NCBI GenBank assembly: GCA_012512855.1
Contig: JAAZDK010000057.1
Location: 1 to 40,339 of the forward strand
Length of the DNA stretch: 40,339 nucleotides
Direction: 5' to 3'
DNA from: Clostridiales bacterium
GTDB lineage: Bacteria > Bacillota > Clostridia > Lachnospirales > Lachnospiraceae
This document shows, one piece after another, positions 1-8,288 of the stretch. The position numbers and the translations under genes were made by a program. The notes beneath the pieces are model-generated. The model did no database searches. It had not been told where the DNA came from and worked only from the letters and a program-made list of their open reading frames with translations. Position 1 is the first letter of the stretch. Each line of letters starts with the position of its first letter.

Positions 1-1
1 A

Positions 2-793
2 CCGAGGACACTTGCTATCATCTTATATGGCGATCTGGATATATCAATTGTGGATGAGCTGCCTGCCAACAGGCTGCCTATAAAAAACTGTGTGGTGGAT
101 ACGAGCTATTATCCCAGTGCCTACAGATTTATCAGCAAGCAGGTGGAGCAGGGCAGGCAGGCTTATGTTATATGTCCTATGGTTGAAGAGAGCGAGGAAA
201 TAGAGGCTGAAAATGTCATAGATTATACTCAGCAGCTGAAGGAAACGCTGAGCCCCGGTATTACGGTTGAGTATCTCCATGGTAAGATGAAGCCCAAGGA
301 AAAGAATGATATTATGGAGAGGTTTGCAGAAGGTAAAATTCAGGTGCTGGTATCTACAACAGTTGTTGAGGTAGGAGTAAATGTACCCAATGCAACGGTA
401 ATGATGGTGGAAAATGCCGAAAGATTTGGCCTGGCCCAGCTTCATCAGCTAAGAGGTCGTGTCGGTAGAGGGCAGCACCAGTCATATTGCATCTTTATAT
501 GCCAGAGCAGCAGCCGGGAGGCTTGGGAGAGGCTTCAGATACTAAATAAATCCAATGATGGCTTCTACATTGCCGGCGAGGATCTGAAGCTGCGGGGACC
601 GGGTGATATATTTGGAATCAGGCAAAGTGGCGATATGGATTTCAAGCTGGGAGATATATTTACAGACGCTGGTCTGCTAAAGGCGGCGGCAGAAGCGGTA
701 AAAAGCCTGACGGATGCCGAGGCGGATGCCGTATTTGAGGCAAATCCTTATCTTGAGGAGAAGCTGTTTAGCAGGAGCTTTGATACACTATAA
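2..793 (+). CDS. recG: ATP-dependent DNA helicase RecG, C-terminal part (5' truncated by window edge)
   Basis: The reading frame is open from base 2, ahead of the first internal ATG at 50, so the gene enters from the left edge; 263 residues are visible. RecG is a superfamily 2 DNA translocase that remodels stalled forks and Holliday junctions. The visible part starts in helicase motif III (PRTLA, followed by YGDLDIS). It continues through helicase domain 2 with the LHGKM segment, STTVVEVGVNVP (motif V) and QLRGRVGRG (motif VI), and ends in the C-terminal RecG wedge-contact region (GEDLKLRGPGDIFGIRQSG). The N-terminal wedge and the Walker A and B motifs lie outside the window. In many Clostridia recG is followed by rsmD and coaD; here they are separated by about 12 kb. 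Confidence 0.97.
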   Translation, partial: PRTLAIILYGDLDISIVDELPANRLPIKNCVVDTSYYPSAYRFISKQVEQGRQAYVICPMVEESEEIEAENVIDYTQQLKETLSPGITVEYLHGKMKPKEKNDIMERFAEGKIQVLVSTTVVEVGVNVPNATVMMVENAERFGLAQLHQLRGRVGRGQHQSYCIFICQSSSREAWERLQILNKSNDGFYIAGEDLKLRGPGDIFGIRQSGDMDFKLGDIFTDAGLLKAAAEAVKSLTDAEADAVFEANPYLEEKLFSRSFDTL

Positions 794-840
794 TATAAGT
801 ATCAAAAATCATGATATAAACTAACGTAAAGAGGGATATC

Positions 841-1830
841 ATGGGAATTGATTTAGAATATAACAGAAATAAAGACTCAAAGCTTTCTCTGGTGATTCCG
901 GTCTATCAGGAGGGAAGCCATATCAGAAGCAGTATTGCCAAAATTGAAAATGTACTGGTGAGCAACAAGATCAGATATGGCTTTATTCTGGTGGATGACG
1001 GCTCAAGGGATAATACCTGGTCAGAGCTAAAGGATATGGCTCGGCAGAATAATAATATTACCGCCCTGCGTTTGAGTCGCAATTTTGGCAAGGAGTCGGC
1101 TATCTGTGCAGGCCTTGATTATGCGGACGGAGATATGGTTATTGTTATGGATGCCGATTTGCAGCATCCGCCGGAATTGATTCCCGAGATGGTAAAGGCC
1201 TGGAGAGATGAAGGCTATGATGTTGTGGAAGGGATTAAAAAGTCCAGAGGCAGGGAAAATCCCTTTTACAGGTTCTGCGCCAAATTCTTTTATTACATTA
1301 TATACAAAACTGCGGATATTGATTTGGGACAGGCTTCTGATTTTAAGCTAATGGACCGCAGAGTGGTGGAGGCCTGGAAGGAGCTGCCGGAGAGGGCTAC
1401 CTTCTTTAGGGGGATGTCCGCATGGTTGGGATATGACAGGAAGCAGATTCCCTTTGATGTGGCTGAGAGGGTCAACGGCAAAAGCAAGTGGTCGCTTATC
1501 AGACTGATAAGGCTGGCGGTAAATGCCATAACCTCATACACCTCGGTACCCCTTCATTGCATAACGGTGCTGGGGATGCTGATGTTTGTGGGAGCTATAA
1601 TTCTGGGCATCCAGACCCTGTATATGAAGTTTTCCGGCAGGGCATTGAGTGGCTTTACAACAGTTATCCTGCTGTTGCTTATCATTGGCAGCTCTCTGAT
1701 GATAAGCCTTGGTATGATAGGGATATATCTTAGCAAAATATATAAGGAAGTTAAGCATAGACCAAGATATCTGGTAGCAAAGAGCATTAATGCGGATGAT
1801 GGCAGGAGCGGCAAACAGGAGGCTTTATAA
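841..1830 (+). CDS. GT2 glycosyltransferase, GtrB/DPM1-like, with two C-terminal membrane segments
   Basis: A 329-residue family 2 glycosyltransferase. The N-terminal GT-A fold has the nucleotide-sugar motif VDDGSRDNTW (residues 51-60) and the metal-binding DAD in MDADLQHPPE (104-106). Two hydrophobic helices follow at about 236-262 and 271-298. This is the architecture of polyprenyl-phosphate glycosyltransferases (GtrB, CsbB and bacterial DPM-synthase relatives), which load one sugar onto undecaprenyl phosphate on the cytoplasmic face. The sugar cannot be read from sequence. A GAGGGA ribosome binding site precedes ATG 841. The stop codon overlaps the next start by one base (taATG), so translation is probably coupled to the large membrane protein downstream, the natural partner that would use the lipid-linked sugar. 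Family call is firm, donor and acceptor are unknown. Confidence 0.9.
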   Translation: MGIDLEYNRNKDSKLSLVIPVYQEGSHIRSSIAKIENVLVSNKIRYGFILVDDGSRDNTWSELKDMARQNNNITALRLSRNFGKESAICAGLDYADGDMVIVMDADLQHPPELIPEMVKAWRDEGYDVVEGIKKSRGRENPFYRFCAKFFYYIIYKTADIDLGQASDFKLMDRRVVEAWKELPERATFFRGMSAWLGYDRKQIPFDVAERVNGKSKWSLIRLIRLAVNAITSYTSVPLHCITVLGMLMFVGAIILGIQTLYMKFSGRALSGFTTVILLLLIIGSSLMISLGMIGIYLSKIYKEVKHRPRYLVAKSINADDGRSGKQEAL

Positions 1831-3932
1831 TGCTTGGACTGATATATATTTTATTATCTATAGGAATAGGCTGGGTCATTTGCTTATATGCATTCCCAAA
1901 TCTTGCTGATCTGGCAGGCGTTGATTGTTATAAGCGAAGGCTAGAGCTTAGTCCGGTATTATTATTGATTCCGGCCTGGTTTATAAGCGGTGTGCTGGCC
2001 ATGACCTGGCTTGTCTATATATTTGCCTACCTTTTCAGAGGTGCCTCCTCTCCTTTGTTTTATGCCAATCTGCTGGTAATGCCTATAGCAGCCTTGATCT
2101 TTATTTTGACGCTGGTCAGAAGGGTGTATGCCAAAAGGAGAGCTAACCAGGCGGCTTTTGGAAAGGATGGCTCATTGGTACTGCTTTGTGGCAGCAGAAG
2201 AGTACTGTGCCTTGAGCTGCTGCTATTTGGTGCCGTTATTTTATTGGCTTGCATCCTTATGTGGAGAACCTTCTTTGTAAGTGACGGCAAATTGCATGTG
2301 GGTCTGACGGTTTTCAGTGATTTTTCGCCCCATATCGGAATGATCAGATCCTTTTCCTACGGCAATAACTTTCCCACCTCATATTCCCATTATGCAGGTG
2401 AGGATATCAGATATCATTTTATGTTTCAGTTTATGGTGGGCAATCTGGAGTTTCTGGGGCTGAGGCTGGATTATGCCTTTAACCTGCCCAGCATAATGTG
2501 CTTTGTAGTTGTCTTTATGCTGCTTTATGTACTGGCCCTTAAGCTTACGGGAAAGCAGGGAGCCGGTATTTTCGCCTGCCTCTTTTTTGCCTTCCGCAGC
2601 TCCAAGACCCTGTATACATTTTTAACCGGGATAAAGCCGCATGAGGGAATTATCAAAACCTTAAGGGAAAATACAGCCTTTATATCGGATACGCCCAATG
2701 AGGACTGGGGCTTGTGGAATCTGAATGTTTATTGCAACCAGAGGCATCTTGCCCTGGGGCTTGCGGTAATGTTTTTTATCCTGATATTGTATATCGGGCA
2801 TCCCTTTGATATGTATCAGAGATTGAAGACAGACAGTCAGGCAGGCAAAAATAAAGACAGAAGCCTCCTTACAGGATGGCTCTGGCAAGGAGCTAAGGCA
2901 CTATTCTTCAGCAGGGAGGGCTGGCTGGCAGCAGATCTGAGGACCAGCATTGCTGCCGGAATTTTGCTGGGAAGCCTGGGCTTTTTTCATGGAGCGACAT
3001 TGATAGGATGCATACTGGTGCTTTTTGTGATGGCGATAATATCCTCAAGAAGGCTGGAGTTTTTGATTACCGCGCTTATTACCATGGCCCTTTCCTTTGC
3101 CCAGACATCCTTCTTTATTGATGGCTCGGCCGTATCCTTTCAGCCCTTCTTTGGCTTTATAGCCGAGAATAAAACCCTCTTTGGTGTCTTGTCCTATCTT
3201 GAGCGCCTGCTGGGGGTTTTGCCGGCGGTTCTTATGGTGGCATTTTGCATTGAAAATGGAGTGGGCAGATGGATGATGCTGGCCTTTGCAGCTCCGCTTT
3301 TATTTGCATTTACAGTATCTCTTACGGTTGATGTTACGGTAAACCACAAGTATATTATGATGAGCTGTATTCTGCTGTCGATATATGCGGCAGGTTTAAT
3401 AATGCGCCTGCTTAAAAGTGGCAAGTATATGGTCAGGGCGCTGGGAGTACTGCTGATTTTCATGCTGACAGCAACAGGAGTATACGATTTTTGTACTGTT
3501 ATAAAGAGAAACGAGCCCAAGTCGGCGATAATACTTGACCTTGACAGTCCTCTGACCGAATGGATTAAGAATAACAGCGATTCAAAAGATATTTTCCTGA
3601 CCCACAGGTATGCCTTAAACCAGGTTGTGCTGGGTGGGGCCATGCTTTATGAGGGATGGCCGTATTTTCCCTGGTCGGCAGGCTATGATACGGACAGGAG
3701 GGAGCAGCAGGTTATAGCCATGTATGAGGCCAAAAGCCCGGAAGAGCTTGACCGGTTGGTGAAGGCCAACAATATAAGGTTTATAATAGTTGACTATGAT
3801 AACCGCAGCAGCGATTATTACACAGTCAATGAGGAGAATATAAAAAACAGCTATGAATGTGTCTACACTGAAGGCGATGGTGAATATAAATTATCAATCT
3901 ATGATGCAGATAAGCCGATAAACAGGCAATAA
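1830..3932 (+). CDS. Large polytopic membrane protein, GT-C-like, distantly related to the DUF2298 protein at 5902
   Basis: A 700-residue protein with roughly a dozen hydrophobic segments and a soluble C-terminal domain of about 130 residues. I do not recognise a named family with certainty. After the first membrane segments there is an acidic loop motif (DFSPH, then MIRSF) followed by an aromatic stretch (SHYAGEDIRYHFMFQ). The same order of features occurs in the DUF2298 protein three genes downstream (DYGFMTSMLRS, then LNYYYLGQ). NVYCNQRHLALGL also lines up by position with GDLHAHVVNI of that protein, and NHKYIMMSC with KRANTMFKL. An acidic residue in the first outer loop is typical of GT-C glycosyltransferases, which use lipid-linked sugars. 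The C-terminal domain (LTHRYALNQVVLGG, then ANNIRFIIVDYD) resembles the extracytoplasmic tails of such enzymes. Role in sugar transfer is inference. Confidence 0.7.
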   Translation: MLGLIYILLSIGIGWVICLYAFPNLADLAGVDCYKRRLELSPVLLLIPAWFISGVLAMTWLVYIFAYLFRGASSPLFYANLLVMPIAALIFILTLVRRVYAKRRANQAAFGKDGSLVLLCGSRRVLCLELLLFGAVILLACILMWRTFFVSDGKLHVGLTVFSDFSPHIGMIRSFSYGNNFPTSYSHYAGEDIRYHFMFQFMVGNLEFLGLRLDYAFNLPSIMCFVVVFMLLYVLALKLTGKQGAGIFACLFFAFRSSKTLYTFLTGIKPHEGIIKTLRENTAFISDTPNEDWGLWNLNVYCNQRHLALGLAVMFFILILYIGHPFDMYQRLKTDSQAGKNKDRSLLTGWLWQGAKALFFSREGWLAADLRTSIAAGILLGSLGFFHGATLIGCILVLFVMAIISSRRLEFLITALITMALSFAQTSFFIDGSAVSFQPFFGFIAENKTLFGVLSYLERLLGVLPAVLMVAFCIENGVGRWMMLAFAAPLLFAFTVSLTVDVTVNHKYIMMSCILLSIYAAGLIMRLLKSGKYMVRALGVLLIFMLTATGVYDFCTVIKRNEPKSAIILDLDSPLTEWIKNNSDSKDIFLTHRYALNQVVLGGAMLYEGWPYFPWSAGYDTDRREQQVIAMYEAKSPEELDRLVKANNIRFIIVDYDNRSSDYYTVNEENIKNSYECVYTEGDGEYKLSIYDADKPINRQ

Positions 3933-3961
3933 TTAAGATAAAAAACTTTGGAGGTAGCATT

Positions 3962-5056
3962 ATGCATTACAAATATTTAGTGGTGGGTGCAGGATTGGCA
4001 GGCTTGACTATGGCTGAACGCATCGCCAACGTTCTGAATGAAAAGGTACTTGTGGTTGAGAGACGTTCTCATATTGGAGGAAATGTATACGACTCCTACA
4101 ATGAGGATGGTATACTTATCCATAATTATGGGCCTCACATTTTCCACACCAATGACAGGGGGGTATATGAATACCTTTCCGGCTTTACAAAATGGCGGGA
4201 TTTCTGGCACAGAGTCCTTACCTATGTTGACGGCAATCTTATTCCTATGCCTATTACTGTGGAAACCATAAATAAGCTGTACAATCTCAATCTTAACTGC
4301 TTTGAGGTAGAAGACTTTTTAAGGAAGCAGGCTGTTGAGCTTGATGAGATAAAAACCAGCAAGGATGTGGCCTTAAGCAAGGTGGGGCCGGATATATATG
4401 CAAAGATTTTTGAAAATTATACCAGGAAACAGTGGGGGATTGATCCGGCAGAGCTTGATACCTCGGTGATATCAAGAATTCCTGTAAGAACCAATCGTGA
4501 TACCAGGTATTTTAATGACAAGTATCAGGGAATGCCTCTGCACGGCTATACAAAAATGTGTGAAAAGATGGCAGCCAGCAAAAATATAAAGATACTGCTT
4601 AATACCGATTACAGGGAAATAGTTGGTGACATCTCATATGATGTCATGATATACACAGGAGCGGTGGATGAGTTTTACAACTATAAATATGGCAGGCTGG
4701 CCTACCGCAGCATTAAATTTGTCTTCGAGACCTATGATACGGAAAAATTTCAGGAGGCCCCTGTTGTAAACTATCCCAATGACTATGACTATACCAGAAT
4801 AACGGAATACAAGCAGCTGACAGGCCAGGTACACCATAAGACCACCATCAGCAAGGAATTCCCTTATGATGGCGGAGAGCCTTATTATCCCTTCCCGACA
4901 GCGGAGCACAGGAAGCAGTATGAGATGTATGCGGCAGACATGGCAAAGGAGGAGAACATTATCTTCATCGGACGACTGTCCGAGTACCGCTATTACAACA
5001 TGGATGCGGTTGTCAGAAGGGCACTGGATGAATTTGAAAAGCTGAGGAAAAGGTAA
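3962..5056 (+). CDS. glf: UDP-galactopyranose mutase
   Basis: This 364-residue flavoenzyme interconverts UDP-galactopyranose and UDP-galactofuranose in the cytoplasm and supplies the donor for galactofuranose-containing surface glycans. The N-terminus carries the FAD Rossmann motif (VVGAGLAG, residues 7-14) with the acidic end of strand 2 (VVERR). The Glf-specific segment NYGPHIFHT lies near residues 55-63, and the C-terminus has the GRLSEYRYYNMD signature. Length is normal for bacterial Glf (about 365-385). A GGAGG site precedes ATG 3962. It sits between the two large membrane proteins and directly before the second GT2 gene (8-base gap), which argues that galactofuranose, or another sugar handled by the cluster, is assembled by its neighbours. 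Family assignment is firm. Confidence 0.96.
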   Translation: MHYKYLVVGAGLAGLTMAERIANVLNEKVLVVERRSHIGGNVYDSYNEDGILIHNYGPHIFHTNDRGVYEYLSGFTKWRDFWHRVLTYVDGNLIPMPITVETINKLYNLNLNCFEVEDFLRKQAVELDEIKTSKDVALSKVGPDIYAKIFENYTRKQWGIDPAELDTSVISRIPVRTNRDTRYFNDKYQGMPLHGYTKMCEKMAASKNIKILLNTDYREIVGDISYDVMIYTGAVDEFYNYKYGRLAYRSIKFVFETYDTEKFQEAPVVNYPNDYDYTRITEYKQLTGQVHHKTTISKEFPYDGGEPYYPFPTAEHRKQYEMYAADMAKEENIIFIGRLSEYRYYNMDAVVRRALDEFEKLRKR

Positions 5057-5063
5057 TATAATT

Positions 5064-5789
5064 ATGGACAAGTTATATATTATAATACCTGCATACAATG
5101 AGCAGGAGAATATTAAAAATGTTATAAACGACTGGTATCCTATTGTGGAAGAAATAGGTAATGAAAGCAGGCTTGTCATAATAGATGACGGAAGCAAGGA
5201 TGCGACCTATCAGATTATGCAGGAGGCAGCAAAGGGACTTGCTGCCTTTGAGCCTGTAACAAAGCCCAATGGTGGTCATGGGGCGACAGTCCTGTATGGA
5301 TATAAATACGCCATTGAGGCCGGTGCTGATTATATATTCCAGACCGACTCAGACGGACAGACCCTGCCTGATGAATTCTGGCAGTTTTGGGAGATGCGCG
5401 AAGATTACGACATGGTTATCGGTCAGCGAAAAGGAAGGCAGGACGGCCTGGCCAGGGTATTTGTAACAAAGGTGCTGAAACTGGTATTGCGGCTCTGCTT
5501 CCATGTAAATATCCCGGATGCCAATACTCCCTTCAGGCTTATGAAGGCGTCCAGATTAAAGGAGCAGATAGGCCTTATTCCTGACAATTATAATCTGTCC
5601 AATGTATTGATTTCGGTAATCTATGCAAAAAAAAGGCTGGCGGTCAAGTATCTGCCGATCACCTTCAGGCCGAGGCAGGGAGGTACCAATTCAATAAACA
5701 TGAAAAAGATTATCAGGATAGGCAGGAAGGCCTTTAAGGATTTCAGACATATCAACAGGTATTTAAACTATGCTGTGAAGTCAGTCTAA
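5064..5789 (+). CDS. GT2 glycosyltransferase, soluble dolichyl-phosphate-mannose-synthase-like
   Basis: A 241-residue family 2 glycosyltransferase without obvious membrane helices. It has IIIPAYNEQENI at the N-terminus, IIDDGSKDAT (nucleotide binding, DDGS at 41-44), the N-G-G-H-G-A segment near 69-74, and the metal-binding DSD of QTDSDGQT (95-97). The later DANTPFRLMK and FRPRQGGTNSIN motifs are typical of DPM1/DPG-like enzymes. It probably transfers a sugar from a nucleotide donor to polyprenyl phosphate or a lipid intermediate at the membrane surface. It starts 8 bases after glf, so the two are almost certainly co-transcribed. It differs from the 841 enzyme in lacking the C-terminal helices, so the cluster may charge two different lipid-linked sugars. 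Donor is unknown. Confidence 0.9.
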   Translation: MDKLYIIIPAYNEQENIKNVINDWYPIVEEIGNESRLVIIDDGSKDATYQIMQEAAKGLAAFEPVTKPNGGHGATVLYGYKYAIEAGADYIFQTDSDGQTLPDEFWQFWEMREDYDMVIGQRKGRQDGLARVFVTKVLKLVLRLCFHVNIPDANTPFRLMKASRLKEQIGLIPDNYNLSNVLISVIYAKKRLAVKYLPITFRPRQGGTNSINMKKIIRIGRKAFKDFRHINRYLNYAVKSV

Positions 5790-5901
5790 AGCCATGATTT
5801 AATTATCACGATTTAATGGGAGCATTTTTTTAAGTATTAACTGGAAATATATGGACGATAAAATACATGTTTTTTGATTAAACGAAAGGCATGATTGAAT
5901 T

Positions 5902-8202
5902 ATGAAAAGAGTAATTAAATGTGTTACTTATCTGATATTGGCCGCAGGAGCGCTTATGGCCGGAAAATTTATGCTGCAGGAGGATTTTATATCCTTTATA
6001 AAATGGTGGCTGACCATATTGTATTTGGGAATAATCTTTATGCCTTTGACCACATGGATCTTTGGCGGTTTTCATGATAAGGGCTACTTGTTTTCAAAGG
6101 CTATAGGCCTGGCTGTTAGCGGATACCTGATCTGGCTTGCGGCTTCTCTGCATCTGATGCAATTTAATACCCTTAACTGCCTGATATCCGTAATGGTATG
6201 TCTGCTATTAAATCTGATGCTCCTGTACTGGAGAAAAAGGAGCAGCAGGGCAGGCTTGCTAGATATGCTGCATAATCTGGCGAACAGCCTTGATGCCATG
6301 TTGGGCGAGGAGCTGCTCTTTTTGATATTGTTTTTGTTATTTGTATATATCAGGGGCTTTAAACCGGAGGCATATGGTACGGAAAAATTTATGGACTATG
6401 GCTTTATGACCAGCATGCTCAGGTCTGAGTATATGCCTCCGCAGGATTTCTGGTATTCCGGTACCAGTCTGAATTATTATTATCTGGGACAGTATCTGGC
6501 CACATTTATGACCAGGATATCCTTTGTTAAGGTAAGTGTGGCCTACAATCTTATGCTGATGATGGTGGGAGCTTTGGCGGCAACTCTTCCCTATTCGATA
6601 GTTTATAATGTTATTCTGCAATATATAAAGGATACAGGTAAAAAAAGCAGATTCCTGCCTCCTGCCTCCGGAGTAATGGCGGGTATAGCGGTATGTATTG
6701 CAGGCAACATGCATTATCCCACATATAAATGGTTTGAGCCTCTGGTGCGTAAATTTTTCGGAATGGAAAAGGGCACATACAAATACTGGTTCCCGGATGC
6801 AACCCGCTTTATAGGCTATCATCCCGAAACCAATGACAAGACAATACATGAGTTTCCCAGCTATTCCTTTGTTCTGGGGGATTTGCATGCCCATGTAGTG
6901 AACATAATGTTTGTACTTACCGTGGTAGGAATATTGTTTGCCTGGATGGTAACAAGAAGGAAAAATGACGCTAGTAAATACACATTGACCAGGGAGCTTT
7001 TAAATCCGGCTATTATACTGATTTCATTTTTTATTGGCTTTTTCCGCATGAGCAACTATTGGGACTTTCCGATTTATTATGTTGTAAGCGGGGCTGTTAT
7101 TCTATTTACCAATCTGGTGGTATATAATTTTAAGGGAAAAGCTATACTTGTCGTTACTGCCCTGCAGGGAGTCTTTGTTATGGGGATAAGCGCCATAGTG
7201 AGCCTGCCTTTTATGATAAGCTTTGATAAGATTGCGACGAATATTTGCCTGACAGTAGCACGTACTCCCCTTAATCAGCTGATAATACTTTGGGGCTTGC
7301 CATATTTTATTATTTTTTCATATATTTGCTTCATGATAACTGATATAATTAAGAATAGATATAAGTCGGCTTTGGTTACGGAAGCAAACGACAGTAAGCC
7401 GGTAAAGGGCCAGACTGTCAGGAGGATATTTTTGGAGCTTACTCCCTCTGATTTGTTCATCATTACCCTGGGGCTTTGTGCAGCAGGCCTGGTACTGCTT
7501 CCGGAGCTTGTCTATGTAGAGGACATTTACAGCGGAGACTATAAAAGGGCAAACACAATGTTTAAGCTGACCTATCAGGCATTTATCCTCTTTGGTATCT
7601 GCATTGGCTATATTTTATTACGCCTTATGGTATACGGAGGAACATGGAAGCGTATCAGATATTCTCTGGCAGGACTTGTGCTTTTTGCCATGACAGTATG
7701 CTATTCCCAGAATGCCGTAGGGGCCTGGTACGGCAATATCTTTAAACCGTCGGGCTATGAGGGGTTGGATGCAACAGCCTTCATGTACAAGGAAATGCCT
7801 GAGGATATGGCTGCGATAGAATGGCTGAATGCCAATATTTCAGGAATGCCTGTAGTCCTTGAGGCAAACGGAAACAGCTATACAGATTATCAAAGGGTAT
7901 CCGTAATGACCGGTCTTCCTACAATTCTTGGATGGAGAACACATGAATGGCTGTGGAAATCGGATGAAGAAAAGGTTAAGTTCAGAGAAGCCATAGTGGA
8001 GAGGATTTATTGCTCTGCAGACGAGAGTGAAGTAAGAAGCCTCCTTGAGGAATACAAAGTTTCTTACATTTATGTCGGAAATCTTGAGCGGGAGAAATTC
8101 CCTCTGATTAATGAGGATTTAATCAGGAGGCTGGGCAGGAAGGTGTATTCCGGCGTTGGAACAGACGGAAACGAAACCTATATAATAGAGATAGATAAAT
8201 AA
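5902..8202 (+). CDS. DUF2298 (Chlor_Arch_YYY) polytopic membrane protein, putative GT-C glycosyltransferase
   Basis: A 766-residue protein with many membrane helices. It shows the hallmarks of DUF2298: a triple-tyrosine motif (LNYYYLGQY, about residue 190) and HEFPSYSFVLGDLHAHV, with the His-Asp-His-rich loop typical of the family, followed by FFRMSNYWDFPIYY. Further on are VYVEDIYSGDYKRANTMFKL and a C-terminal extracytoplasmic domain of about 130 residues that starts near the EWLNANISGMPVVLEANG segment. DUF2298 proteins are uncharacterised; they resemble GT-C enzymes that use polyprenyl-phosphate sugars. The neighbourhood (two GT2 genes, glf, a similar polytopic protein) fits extracytoplasmic glycan assembly. 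ATG 5902 has an AAGG site at a rather long spacing of 12, so translation may be modest. A 112-base gap separates it from the upstream gene, with no clear terminator. Confidence 0.85.
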   Translation: MKRVIKCVTYLILAAGALMAGKFMLQEDFISFIKWWLTILYLGIIFMPLTTWIFGGFHDKGYLFSKAIGLAVSGYLIWLAASLHLMQFNTLNCLISVMVCLLLNLMLLYWRKRSSRAGLLDMLHNLANSLDAMLGEELLFLILFLLFVYIRGFKPEAYGTEKFMDYGFMTSMLRSEYMPPQDFWYSGTSLNYYYLGQYLATFMTRISFVKVSVAYNLMLMMVGALAATLPYSIVYNVILQYIKDTGKKSRFLPPASGVMAGIAVCIAGNMHYPTYKWFEPLVRKFFGMEKGTYKYWFPDATRFIGYHPETNDKTIHEFPSYSFVLGDLHAHVVNIMFVLTVVGILFAWMVTRRKNDASKYTLTRELLNPAIILISFFIGFFRMSNYWDFPIYYVVSGAVILFTNLVVYNFKGKAILVVTALQGVFVMGISAIVSLPFMISFDKIATNICLTVARTPLNQLIILWGLPYFIIFSYICFMITDIIKNRYKSALVTEANDSKPVKGQTVRRIFLELTPSDLFIITLGLCAAGLVLLPELVYVEDIYSGDYKRANTMFKLTYQAFILFGICIGYILLRLMVYGGTWKRIRYSLAGLVLFAMTVCYSQNAVGAWYGNIFKPSGYEGLDATAFMYKEMPEDMAAIEWLNANISGMPVVLEANGNSYTDYQRVSVMTGLPTILGWRTHEWLWKSDEEKVKFREAIVERIYCSADESEVRSLLEEYKVSYIYVGNLEREKFPLINEDLIRRLGRKVYSGVGTDGNETYIIEIDK

Positions 8203-8288
8203 CTGCATCAAAATTAAAAGACTAATTCTGCAATATAACCGATATTCGGACCAAAAATATCTTGCATCAAATTTTGAGGAGTGACAAA

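Noticed and set aside
44-445. Open frame on the minus strand across recG
   Set aside because: It is antisense to a well-conserved helicase, has no ribosome binding site and no recognisable motif.
4634-5197. 187-codon minus-strand frame across glf and the next GT2 gene
   Set aside because: It overlaps two firmly identified genes and reads as the complement of their codons. No start site or family features.
5882-5906. Four-codon upstream ORF (ATG 5891) ending in TGA that overlaps the DUF2298 start
   Set aside because: The AAGG site is only one base from its ATG, so initiation is unlikely. A similar string before 25978 shows it is probably chance.
6337-6894. 185-codon minus-strand frame inside the DUF2298 gene
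   Set aside because: Composition is that of a shadow frame rich in His, Cys and Ile, without motif, inside a conserved gene.
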